NCBI GenBank assembly: GCA_904419785.1 | Contig: CAJFSY010000002.1 | Coordinates: 97,374 to 161,373 of the forward strand | Direction of reading: 5' to 3' | Length of the DNA: 64,000 bases | Origin: an uncultured Neglectibacter sp. | GTDB taxonomy: Bacteria > Bacillota > Clostridia > Oscillospirales > Acutalibacteraceae | In this document: one piece after another, positions 26,127 to 33,563 of the stretch | Position numbering within the stretch: position 1 is the first letter of the stretch | Layout: every line of letters begins with the position of its first letter | Notes under the pieces: model-generated | Database searches by the model: none | What the model was told of the DNA's origin: nothing | What the model saw: only the letters and a program-made list of their open reading frames with translations | Made by a program: the position numbers and the translations under genes

Positions 26127-27356
26127 ATGAGAAAGTTCCATTTGCGAAAGTATAGCTATTTGGTGCTGTGGCTGGCGTTGTTCTCTGCTGTGGCCGGCGT
26201 ATGGTTCTTTGGAGGCAGCCAGGAACAGCCGGGAGAGGGGACGGTCAAATCTTCCCCACAGGCGGGCCCTACCGCCCAAATCCCCCAGGAAGAGGAAGAG
26301 ACCTTGGTGGGCGTGTGGGTGCCTTATTTCTCACTGTCCACCCCGGAAGGCACCCAAGAAGCTTTCGAAGCGAATTATAAGAAGATCGCCGACACTGCTT
26401 TAGAAAAAGGTATCAATGCCATGTTTGTGCATGTGCGGCCATTTTCCGATTCTCTCTATCCCTCTCAGTATTTTCCCTGGTCCCATATCCTGACAGGCAC
26501 TCAGGGCCAGGACCCAGGTTTTGACCCGCTGCAGTTTATGATCGACTACACCCACAGCCTGGGCATGGAGTTCCACGCGTGGATCAATCCTATGCGGGTA
26601 AAAACATCGGAGACCCCCAGCACTTTGGCGGATTCCAATCCCTATGTGCAGCTGGGGGAGGAGTACCCCTCTTACTTTATGGAATACGATGGCGGGGTGT
26701 ATTTGAACCCGGCTTATCCATATGTGCGTTCTTTGATCGCCGACGGCGCCGCGGAGATCGCCGCCAACTACGATGTAGACGGCATCCATTTTGACGATTA
26801 CTTCTATCCCAGCCAGGACACCGCCCTGGACAGCGCAGCTTACGAGGCGTATACCCAATCGGTGGAGCAGCCCCTTTCCTTGGCAGAGTGGCGGAAGGAC
26901 AATGTCAACGCCATGGTGGCGGAAGTCTACAACGCTATTAAAGAAGTAAAACCAGAAGTGGTGTTCGGTATTTCTCCTCAGGGGAACATCAAAAACGATG
27001 AAGCCATGGGCGCGGATGTAAAGACCTGGGCGGCAGTGCCGGGGTATGTGGATTATCTCTGTCCCCAGCTTTATTTCAGCTTTGAGAACGAGGCGCTGGG
27101 ATATACGGAAGCTTTGGCGGAATGGGCCGCCCTGCCCCGGCACGAAGGATTGAACCTGTATGCCGGCCTAGCGCTGTATAAAGCGGGGACTGACGCGGAT
27201 AACGGTACATGGCTTCTGCGGGATAACATCATTGCGTTGCAGGCGGAAGCAGCACTGGAAGCGGGATATCAAGGAGTTATTCTCTATTCCTCCGACTATC
27301 TGGATGCGGAACAGACCGCTGCTGAAATGAAAAATGCCATGGCTGTTTTTCAGTAA
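26127..27356 (+). CDS. Membrane-anchored family-10-like glycosyl hydrolase (YngK/GHL10)
   Basis: 409 residues. The N-terminal segment YSYLVLWLALFSAVAGVWFFG is a signal anchor, followed by a Pro/Gln-rich linker, so the enzyme should act outside the membrane. The TIM-barrel part from residue ~55 has VGVWVPYFSL, NAMFVHVRPFSDSLYPSQYFPWS, FHAWINPMRV, VDGIHFDDYFYP and VFGISPQGNIKN, which are the shared motifs of the DUF187/GHL10 family. Related proteins act on peptidoglycan or other cell-surface glycans; the substrate here is unknown. SD GGAAAGGAAGG. Confidence 0.88.
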   Translation: MRKFHLRKYSYLVLWLALFSAVAGVWFFGGSQEQPGEGTVKSSPQAGPTAQIPQEEEETLVGVWVPYFSLSTPEGTQEAFEANYKKIADTALEKGINAMFVHVRPFSDSLYPSQYFPWSHILTGTQGQDPGFDPLQFMIDYTHSLGMEFHAWINPMRVKTSETPSTLADSNPYVQLGEEYPSYFMEYDGGVYLNPAYPYVRSLIADGAAEIAANYDVDGIHFDDYFYPSQDTALDSAAYEAYTQSVEQPLSLAEWRKDNVNAMVAEVYNAIKEVKPEVVFGISPQGNIKNDEAMGADVKTWAAVPGYVDYLCPQLYFSFENEALGYTEALAEWAALPRHEGLNLYAGLALYKAGTDADNGTWLLRDNIIALQAEAALEAGYQGVILYSSDYLDAEQTAAEMKNAMAVFQ

Positions 27357-27368
27357 AATGTATTTTTA

Positions 27369-27398
27369 TTGACTTGTGTCGATTTAAAGTGCTATAAT
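27369..27398 (+). promoter_or_regulatory. Sigma-A promoter of the XRE-cupin / acyl-CoA ligase pair
   Basis: TTGACT (27369-27374), 18-base spacer, TATAAT (27393-27398), just after the glycosidase stop codon. Start site near 27405 leaves a ~45-base leader. Confidence 0.8.
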
Positions 27399-27451
27399 GT
27401 GAAAATCACAAGGATAAGATCTAAAATTATAAAGAAAAGGAGTCAGGTGAA

Positions 27452-28000
27452 ATGTGTGAGATCAATGAAATTGGCCCCCGGCTGCGGGAATTGCGAGAAG
27501 CCAGCGACTATACAGTAGAACGTTTGGCTGCGGAATTGCGGGTAGACCCGGAAGTATACCGGGGCTATGAGCAAGATGGCAAGGATATCCCCATAAGCCT
27601 GATTTATGAAGTCGCCAATAAGTTTGGGGTAGATTTCGCCGAGATCGTTACCGGCGCGCCTTCCCGACTGGATACATATCATATCGTCAAACGGGGCCAA
27701 GGCCGTGTAGTCAACCGGAACCCGGAATACCATTTTGAGGACTTGGCCTACCGCTATGCGGATAAGGTCATGCAGCCTTTGCTGGTCACGCTGGAGCCTA
27801 CCGATGCCCCTGCCAAGCTGATCACTCATTCCGGCCAGGAATTTAACATGGTCCTGGAAGGAACGGTAATCGTTGTGATCGGAGACAAAGAATTCCATCT
27901 GACTGCCGGGGATTCCATTTATTTCAATCCCACCATCCCTCACGGCCAGCGGTGCGGCGGGCCTGAGAAAGCACGGTTTGTCACGGTGATTGCGGAATAA
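27452..28000 (+). CDS. XRE-family regulator with a C-terminal cupin domain
   Basis: 182 residues. A helix-turn-helix at about 6-60 (IGPRLRELREASDYTVERLAAEL, VANKFGVDFAEIV) is joined to a single-domain cupin at about 100-180 (LITHSGQEFNMVLEGTVIVVIGDKEFHLTAGDSIYFNPTIPHG) that could bind a small ligand. This architecture is a common one-component regulator. It is 49 bases before an acyl-CoA ligase gene, with no terminator between, so it probably controls that operon, including itself. The ligand is unknown; an acyl or carboxylate compound used by the ligase is a natural guess. Confidence 0.92.
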   Translation: MCEINEIGPRLRELREASDYTVERLAAELRVDPEVYRGYEQDGKDIPISLIYEVANKFGVDFAEIVTGAPSRLDTYHIVKRGQGRVVNRNPEYHFEDLAYRYADKVMQPLLVTLEPTDAPAKLITHSGQEFNMVLEGTVIVVIGDKEFHLTAGDSIYFNPTIPHGQRCGGPEKARFVTVIAE

Positions 28001-28049
28001 AATACGCTTCGGGTTTGATATGTGAGAAAAGAAAGGAAGTTTGAATCCC

Positions 28050-29720
28050 ATGGACTTGTTGTTGAAAAAATTCCTTCCCCGGATCGAGTTTGATTCTTAC
28101 GAGGATTTTAAAGAAAATTATACAGTGAACGTGCCGGAAGATTTCAATTTCGGCTTTGATGTGGTGGACGCCTGGGCTGAAGCGGAACCGGAGAAAAAGG
28201 CTTTGGTCTGGTGCGATGAGGAAGATAACGAAAAGGTCTTTACATTTACGGAGATCAAGCGGCTCTCCAATAAAGCGGCGAACTTTTTCAAGAGCCTGGG
28301 CGTGAAAAAGGGCTCGGTGGTGATGCTGATCCTCCGCCGCCGGTGGGAATACTGGATCTGCGCCACAGCGCTGCATAAGCTGGGCGCCGTGCTTATTCCC
28401 GGCACTTTGCAGCTGACAAAAAAAGACATCGTTTACCGGGGCAACGCTGCCAAGGTCTGCGCGGTGGTGTGTGTCAACGACCCCTTTGTTGTCCAGCAGG
28501 TTGAGGCTGCCGAAGGGGATATCCCCAGTTTGAAAAACAAGATCATGGTGGTGGAGCGCCGGGAAGGGTGGCTGGACCTTAACGAGGAGATGGAGAAGTT
28601 CTCCGACGAGTTCCCCCGTCCCACCGGAGAGGAAGCTACCCGCTGGGATGACACCATGCTGGTGTATTTTACCTCCGGCACCACGGGTATGCCCAAAATG
28701 GTGCGGCATAATTTCTCCTATCCTTTGGGGCATATCGTCACAGCCAAGTATTGGCAGCAGGTAGAAGAAAATAAGCTGCACATGAGCGTGTCCGATTCCG
28801 GCTGGGCAAAGTTTGGATGGGGCAAGATCTACGGCCAGTGGGTGTGCGGCGCGGTGATTTTCTGCTACGATATGGAAGCGAAATTCAATCCCCGCCATCT
28901 GCTGGAACATTTGGAAAAGTATAAAGTGACCACTTTCTGCGCGCCCCCCACTATGTTCCGGTTTATGCTGCAAGAGGATGTGACAAAGTTCGATTTGTCC
29001 AGCATCCACCACTGCTGCATTGCCGGGGAGCCTTTAAACCCGGAGGTCTATAAAAAATGGCTGGAACTGACTGGTTTGAAGCTGTATGAAGGGTTCGGCC
29101 AGTCGGAAAGCTCGGTGATGCTGGCCAACTTCCAGTGGTTCGAGCCCATTCCTGGTTCTACAGGCAAGCCGTCTCCCTTGTATGATATCCAGTTGGTGGA
29201 TAGCGAAGGCAACCTGTGTGAGGACGGTGAAGAGGGCACCATTGCCGTGATGGGCGTGAAAGAGCACCCGCCTGTAGGTTTGTTCACGGGATATTACTTG
29301 AATGACGAGATGACCCAGGAGAAGCTGGGCGGCGCTTACTACGATACCGGCGACGTGGCGTGGCGTGACAGCAACGGTTATTATTGGTTCGTGGGCCGCA
29401 ACGATGATGTGATCAAGTGTTCTGGTTACCGCATTGGACCCTTCGAGGTGGAAAGCGCATTGCTGGAGCATCCGGCGGTTGTGGAATGTGCCATCACCGG
29501 CGCTCCCGACCCCATCCGCGGCCAAGTGGTAAAAGCTACCATTGTGCTGGCGAAGGGATTCGAGGGTACACCGGAACTGACCAAGGAACTGCAAAACCAT
29601 GTGAAAAAGGCTACCGCGCCTTACAAATATCCCCGAGTGATCGAGTATGTAAAAGAGCTGCCCAAAACGATCGGCGGCAAGATCAAGCGGGCTGAGATAC
29701 GGAAAGCGGATGAGCAGTAA
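28050..29720 (+). CDS. AMP-forming acyl-CoA synthetase (AMP-binding family)
   Basis: Activates a carboxylic acid with ATP and CoA through an acyl-adenylate. 556 residues: P-loop VYFTSGTTGMPKMVRHN (~210-225), GFGQSESSVMLAN (A5-like), YYDTGDVAWRDSNGYYWFVGRNDDVIKCSGYRIGPFEVE (A7-A8 hinge) and the catalytic lysine in PKTIGGKIKRAE (A10). The early LGAVLIPGTLQLTKKDIVYR is nearest to medium-chain/ACSM-type ligases rather than true acetyl-CoA synthetase. ATG 28050 is 10 bases after AAAGGAAG; the track's TTG at 28041 abuts the ribosome binding site. Partner of the XRE-cupin regulator. Confidence 0.92.
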   Translation: MDLLLKKFLPRIEFDSYEDFKENYTVNVPEDFNFGFDVVDAWAEAEPEKKALVWCDEEDNEKVFTFTEIKRLSNKAANFFKSLGVKKGSVVMLILRRRWEYWICATALHKLGAVLIPGTLQLTKKDIVYRGNAAKVCAVVCVNDPFVVQQVEAAEGDIPSLKNKIMVVERREGWLDLNEEMEKFSDEFPRPTGEEATRWDDTMLVYFTSGTTGMPKMVRHNFSYPLGHIVTAKYWQQVEENKLHMSVSDSGWAKFGWGKIYGQWVCGAVIFCYDMEAKFNPRHLLEHLEKYKVTTFCAPPTMFRFMLQEDVTKFDLSSIHHCCIAGEPLNPEVYKKWLELTGLKLYEGFGQSESSVMLANFQWFEPIPGSTGKPSPLYDIQLVDSEGNLCEDGEEGTIAVMGVKEHPPVGLFTGYYLNDEMTQEKLGGAYYDTGDVAWRDSNGYYWFVGRNDDVIKCSGYRIGPFEVESALLEHPAVVECAITGAPDPIRGQVVKATIVLAKGFEGTPELTKELQNHVKKATAPYKYPRVIEYVKELPKTIGGKIKRAEIRKADEQ

Positions 29721-29742
29721 ATTCCCGCTCTAAAAATGAAAC

Positions 29743-29793
29743 AAGGGCTTGAAAACGTTGGCTAACTTTAGCCAGAATCGTTTTCAAGCCCTT
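29743..29793 (+). terminator. Long bidirectional terminator between convergent genes
   Basis: AAGGGCTTGAAAACG pairs perfectly over 15 bp with CGTTTTCAAGCCCTT, and an inner TGGCTA/TAGCCA adds 6 bp. T-rich flanks exist on both strands, so it can end both the ligase (plus) and DUF6056 (minus) transcripts. Confidence 0.85.
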
Positions 29794-29818
29794 ATTCTAT
29801 TGGTCTGATAGAAGTAGA

Positions 29819-31321
29819 TCAGTGATTTTGAACGCGGACGCTTTCTTTCCCATAGAATGTGGCCACCCGTTGGTTGACCGCGTTTTCAGGGTCTTCCGAC
29901 AGCACCGGCACGGAAGTGGGGAGCAGCAATGCCGGCCTGTAAGTGACAGGCTCCAAGACCACGTCGGTCAGGGAAGCGTCCTCTAAGAGAGTTACTTGGG
30001 CGGAGACTTGAGCGTGATAGCTTTGGGCTTCTCCGTTCAAAAGGCTGCGCAGTGCGCTTACCCCGCTTAACGTCTTGAATTGCGGCAGGGTGATTACCGC
30101 CGCGCAAAACAGCAGCGCCAGGGAACCAGTGACCGCTGCCCGGGAAATGCCCGTTTTTTTGGAAATTTGTTTCCCTGCGGGGAGATGGACAAACCATCCG
30201 CACAGATAAAACGTTACGCCTGCCGCCAGCAGGCAGAAAACATCATAATAAAGGTCATCCATGCGGGCAGCCCCGGTGCCTCCCATGGCGTAGATGGGCG
30301 GTGTGAGGAGAACGCCCAGCAAGCATACTGCTCCCAGTACAGCCAGCAGCGGCAGGGGGAACCGGAACGAGAGCTTTGCGGCGTATTTGCAGAAAATAGG
30401 CGCTAAGAACAACAACGCCAGCACGACCGGCAAGGTGGTCCATTGGGTGATGTTGCGAGCCGCGGCGCCCAAGGCCAGCACGATCGCTTTGACGGCTCCG
30501 GGACGGTTTTCAAAGTGGGCCTGCCGCACGCTGTTTCCCGGCGCCAGAAAGCTGATTGCGAAAGCGGCTGTCTCTAACAAGAAGAAGCACAGGGTCCCCA
30601 GCTTGCGGGAAAGGGCTTGGCGCTTCCAAAGAGTCCAAAGAAAGACCAGAAACAGCACCACACAGGACAGCAGCGCGGAAGGATAATTTCCTCCGCCCAC
30701 AATAAAAGCCAGGATTGCCGAGACCACTCCGCAGATCAAAGAACGGGCGGCAGAGGAGGCTCTTAAAAACTTTGAAAGGAACGTAAACAGGCAGAGGGCC
30801 AACCCGTGGAAAAATGTATAGAACAGCGAGCCGTTATACCAGAAAAAGCCTTCGAAAGCCGAGGGGGCAAAATGTACCATAAAGAAACAAAGCGCGCAAG
30901 AGATCGTTACCCAGGAGGAACGGCTCATGCCCAGCCGGTGGACGCACAGTTCTTTCAAAAAGAAAAAGTTGGCGAACACCAAGGAGCCCACCATCAGATA
31001 AGCGGTGACCGCGTAAAAACGTTCGCCAAAAGCGGCGGGCTGAAGGGCCATCAAAAATACTGCGGAGAAGGTACCCTGCCAGTCAAAATAGGTCTCCGCG
31101 GTTTCACGGACCGCAGCTGCCAAGATATCGCCCAGCGAGCCGCCCGCCCGGACAGCTTGGGCCACATACAAGCCGTAGCTGTAGTCATCGGAACAAGGAT
31201 GGTTATAAAAGGAGATGACCGCCAGGGGCAGCAGGCTGATCGCCAGCAGCACCCCGCAGGCAATGGCTATCCGCCGCTCTGTCAACAGCGAGTCCGCCCG
31301 GTCCCAGAATTTCTTTCCCAT
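29819..31321 (-). CDS. Polytopic membrane protein of the DUF6056 type
   Basis: 500 residues with about eleven or twelve hydrophobic segments. After TM1 (IAIACGVLLAISLLPLAVISFY) comes an external loop NHPCSDDYSYGLYV followed by ETYFDWQGTFSAVFL; an acidic pair in the first outer loop is the hallmark of GT-C glycosyltransferases that use lipid-linked sugars, and DUF6056 proteins share this layout. A soluble stretch of ~75 residues ends the protein. No cell-wall or polysaccharide genes are next to it. Start ATG 31321 with AAGGAGGGC. Transfer of a sugar to a surface polymer is inferred, not shown. Confidence 0.75.
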   Translation of the reverse strand: MGKKFWDRADSLLTERRIAIACGVLLAISLLPLAVISFYNHPCSDDYSYGLYVAQAVRAGGSLGDILAAAVRETAETYFDWQGTFSAVFLMALQPAAFGERFYAVTAYLMVGSLVFANFFFLKELCVHRLGMSRSSWVTISCALCFFMVHFAPSAFEGFFWYNGSLFYTFFHGLALCLFTFLSKFLRASSAARSLICGVVSAILAFIVGGGNYPSALLSCVVLFLVFLWTLWKRQALSRKLGTLCFFLLETAAFAISFLAPGNSVRQAHFENRPGAVKAIVLALGAAARNITQWTTLPVVLALLFLAPIFCKYAAKLSFRFPLPLLAVLGAVCLLGVLLTPPIYAMGGTGAARMDDLYYDVFCLLAAGVTFYLCGWFVHLPAGKQISKKTGISRAAVTGSLALLFCAAVITLPQFKTLSGVSALRSLLNGEAQSYHAQVSAQVTLLEDASLTDVVLEPVTYRPALLLPTSVPVLSEDPENAVNQRVATFYGKESVRVQNH

Positions 31322-31405
31322 GAAAGCCCTCCTTCGGCAAAAAATTTCAATTTAGTATAGCCTATTTTTTTGCAGGGCGCAAGGCGGGTTTTTTTAGAAA
31401 ACCGC

Positions 31406-31434
31406 TTTCCAACCTTCAAAGGTTATGCTATAGT
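31406..31434 (+). promoter_or_regulatory. Promoter with extended -10 for the GH29 operon
   Basis: TTTCCA (31406-31411), 17-base spacer, and TGC-TATAGT with the -10 hexamer at 31429-31434. The weak -35 is offset by the TGn element, pointing to a regulated promoter. Confidence 0.6.
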
Positions 31435-31455
31435 AATTTTGTCAAAATCATCAAG

Positions 31456-31470
31456 ACGGCGGCGCGCCGT
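31456..31470. promoter_or_regulatory. GC-rich palindrome just downstream of the GH29 start site
   Basis: CGGCGCGCCG is a perfect 10-base palindrome inside ACGGCGGCGCGCCGT, about 15-25 bases after the predicted start site. It could be an operator or a short leader hairpin. Confidence 0.35.
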
Positions 31471-31487
31471 TCGGAGAGGAGTTACCT

Positions 31488-32807
31488 ATGTACACATTTG
31501 ACCGTGACGCTTATGAGAAACGTATGGCTTGGTATACAGACGCCCGTTTTGGAATGTTCATCCATTGGGGCCTTTACGCCATCCCCGCCAGAGGCGAGTG
31601 GGTGCGCAGCTATGAGGAGATTCCGAAAGAGGATTATATGCCCTATTTTGACGAGTTCAACCCTGTGGACTTTGACCCCAAGCAGTGGGCAAAAGCCGCC
31701 AAAGAGGCGGGCATGAAATATGTGGTACTTACCGCCAAGCATCACGATGGCTTCTGCCTGTTCGATTCCCAGTATACGGATTTCAAATCTACCAACACGA
31801 AATTCGGCCGGGATATCGTGGCTGAGTTTGTGGAGGCCGTTCGGGGAGAGGGCCTGAAAGTAGGGCTTTATTTCTCGCTGTTAGATTGGTATCACGACGA
31901 CTATCCCCATTACGGGGACGCGCATCATCCCATGCGGAACAATCCGGCGTATGGCAACGAAGGCCGGGATTTCAGCCGCTATGTTACTTATCTGCACAAC
32001 CAGGTCCGGGAAATCTGCACCAACTATGGCAAGCTGGATATCCTTTGGTTCGACTTCTCTTATGAAAACGAAAACTATGTCATGCGGGGCGAGACTTGGA
32101 AAGCCACGGAACTGGTGTCCATGGTGCGGGAGCTGCAGCCGGGAATCATCATCGACAACCGTTTGGAAGTCAGCGGCGAGGGCTTTGGCTCCATGTGGGA
32201 AGGCAACCCCTCGCCTTATCATGGAGATTTCGTCAGCCCTGAGCAGATCATTCCGCCCAATGGTTTACAGGATAAACAGGGCCGGGACTTGATTTGGGAA
32301 GCCTGCATCACCATGAACAACAACTGGGGCTACTGCGCCAAGGACCATTTTTATAAGCCTGCCCCTATGCTGATCAAAAAGCTGGTGGAGTGTGTCTCCA
32401 AAGGAGGCAACCTGCTTTTGAACGTGGGTCCTGACGCACGGGGCAATATCCCGCCTCAGTCCATGGAAATCTTAAAGAGCATTGGCGCTTGGATGAAAGA
32501 CAACAGCCAAAGCATTTACGGCTGCGGCAAAGCGGGCATGGAAAAGCCCGATGCGGGCCGCATTACCCGGAAGGGGAATAAGCTGTATTACCATTTGTTT
32601 GAAAATACGGTAGGGCCCATGCCTTTGCCTGGCCTGAAAAAAGAACAGGTGGGCTGTGTGCGCTATCTGGCCACCGGCGCGGAAGTGCCCCTGTCCAACA
32701 GCTGGACCAGCAGCAACTATCCGGATATCGTGTTTGCCGACCTGGGCGAGGACCCGGTGCTTCCAGATCCGGTAGATACGGTTCTGGAAGTGACTTTGAA
32801 GGAGTAA
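31488..32807 (+). CDS. Alpha-L-fucosidase, glycoside hydrolase family 29
   Basis: 439 residues. The N-terminal barrel shows the GH29 signatures WYTDARFGMFIHWGLYAIPA, AGMKYVVLTAKHHDGFCLFDS, and LKVGLYFSLLDWY; the nucleophile Asp lies in LDILWFDFSYE (about residue 190). GGNLLLNVGPDARGNIPPQS closes the catalytic domain, followed by a short beta domain. There is no signal peptide, so the enzyme works in the cytoplasm on imported fuco-oligosaccharides or glycopeptides. SD GGAGAGGAG. It starts a three-gene set: cutC begins 4 bases after its stop. Confidence 0.94.
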   Translation: MYTFDRDAYEKRMAWYTDARFGMFIHWGLYAIPARGEWVRSYEEIPKEDYMPYFDEFNPVDFDPKQWAKAAKEAGMKYVVLTAKHHDGFCLFDSQYTDFKSTNTKFGRDIVAEFVEAVRGEGLKVGLYFSLLDWYHDDYPHYGDAHHPMRNNPAYGNEGRDFSRYVTYLHNQVREICTNYGKLDILWFDFSYENENYVMRGETWKATELVSMVRELQPGIIIDNRLEVSGEGFGSMWEGNPSPYHGDFVSPEQIIPPNGLQDKQGRDLIWEACITMNNNWGYCAKDHFYKPAPMLIKKLVECVSKGGNLLLNVGPDARGNIPPQSMEILKSIGAWMKDNSQSIYGCGKAGMEKPDAGRITRKGNKLYYHLFENTVGPMPLPGLKKEQVGCVRYLATGAEVPLSNSWTSSNYPDIVFADLGEDPVLPDPVDTVLEVTLKE

Positions 32808-32810
32808 GCC

Positions 32811-33563
32811 ATGGCTGCTGACTTTGTATTGGAAGCTTGTGTGGACAGTTTGGAATCCGCCTTGGCTGCCAAAGAGGGCGGAGCCACCCGGCTGGAACTT
32901 TGCGCCGATCTGATCGTGGGGGGGACAACGCCGTCCCTCTCTTTGGTGAGGCGTGTGAAACGGGAGACCGGCTTGCCGGTCCATGTGCTGCTGCGGCCCA
33001 GGTTTGGGGATTTCCTTTATACGGAAGAAGAGTTCTCCATGTTGTTGGAGGATGCCGCCGCTTTGCTGGAACATGGAGCCAGCGCTTTGGTGTCCGGGTT
33101 TCTGACTGCGGAAGGGGAACTGGATTTGGAACGTATGGAGCCTCTGGTGGAGCTTTGCCACAAAGCAGGCGGAAAATTCACCTTGCACCGGGCATTTGAC
33201 GTGTGCCGCGATCCCTTCCAGGCGTTGGAGCAGTGCAAGGCTGCTGGGGTGGACACTATCCTGACTTCCGGGCAGAAGAACACCTGCGTGGAGGGGCTGC
33301 CTTTGCTCAAGGAACTTTGGGAGAAAAAAGGGGAGGTAGAACTCCTGATTGGCGCGGGTGTGGATGCCGGCGCTATCCGGCAGGTGCGTAATGCGCTGCC
33401 AGCCGCCCGGTCGTTCCATATGAGCGGGAAAAAAGTGGTGGAAAGCGCCATGCGTTACCGGAAGGAAGGGGTAAGCATGGGATTGCCCGCCTTTAGCGAA
33501 TACACACTCTGGCGCACAGACCCGGAAAAGATACGGGCGGCGCGAAAGGAATTGATAGAATGA
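32811..33563 (+). CDS. cutC: CutC family protein
   Basis: 250-residue TIM barrel: VLEACVDSLESALAAKEGGATRLELCADL, GGTTPSLSLVRRV, VHVLLRPRFGDFLYT, FTLHRAFDVCRDP, ILTSGQ and SFHMSGKK are the CutC motifs. The name comes from a copper-tolerance phenotype in E. coli that has been disputed; the true reaction is uncertain. In gut bacteria cutC often lies among glycan-use genes, as here, which fits a carbohydrate role better than copper. It overlaps the next gene by 4 bases (ATGA). Confidence 0.93.
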   Translation: MAADFVLEACVDSLESALAAKEGGATRLELCADLIVGGTTPSLSLVRRVKRETGLPVHVLLRPRFGDFLYTEEEFSMLLEDAAALLEHGASALVSGFLTAEGELDLERMEPLVELCHKAGGKFTLHRAFDVCRDPFQALEQCKAAGVDTILTSGQKNTCVEGLPLLKELWEKKGEVELLIGAGVDAGAIRQVRNALPAARSFHMSGKKVVESAMRYRKEGVSMGLPAFSEYTLWRTDPEKIRAARKELIE

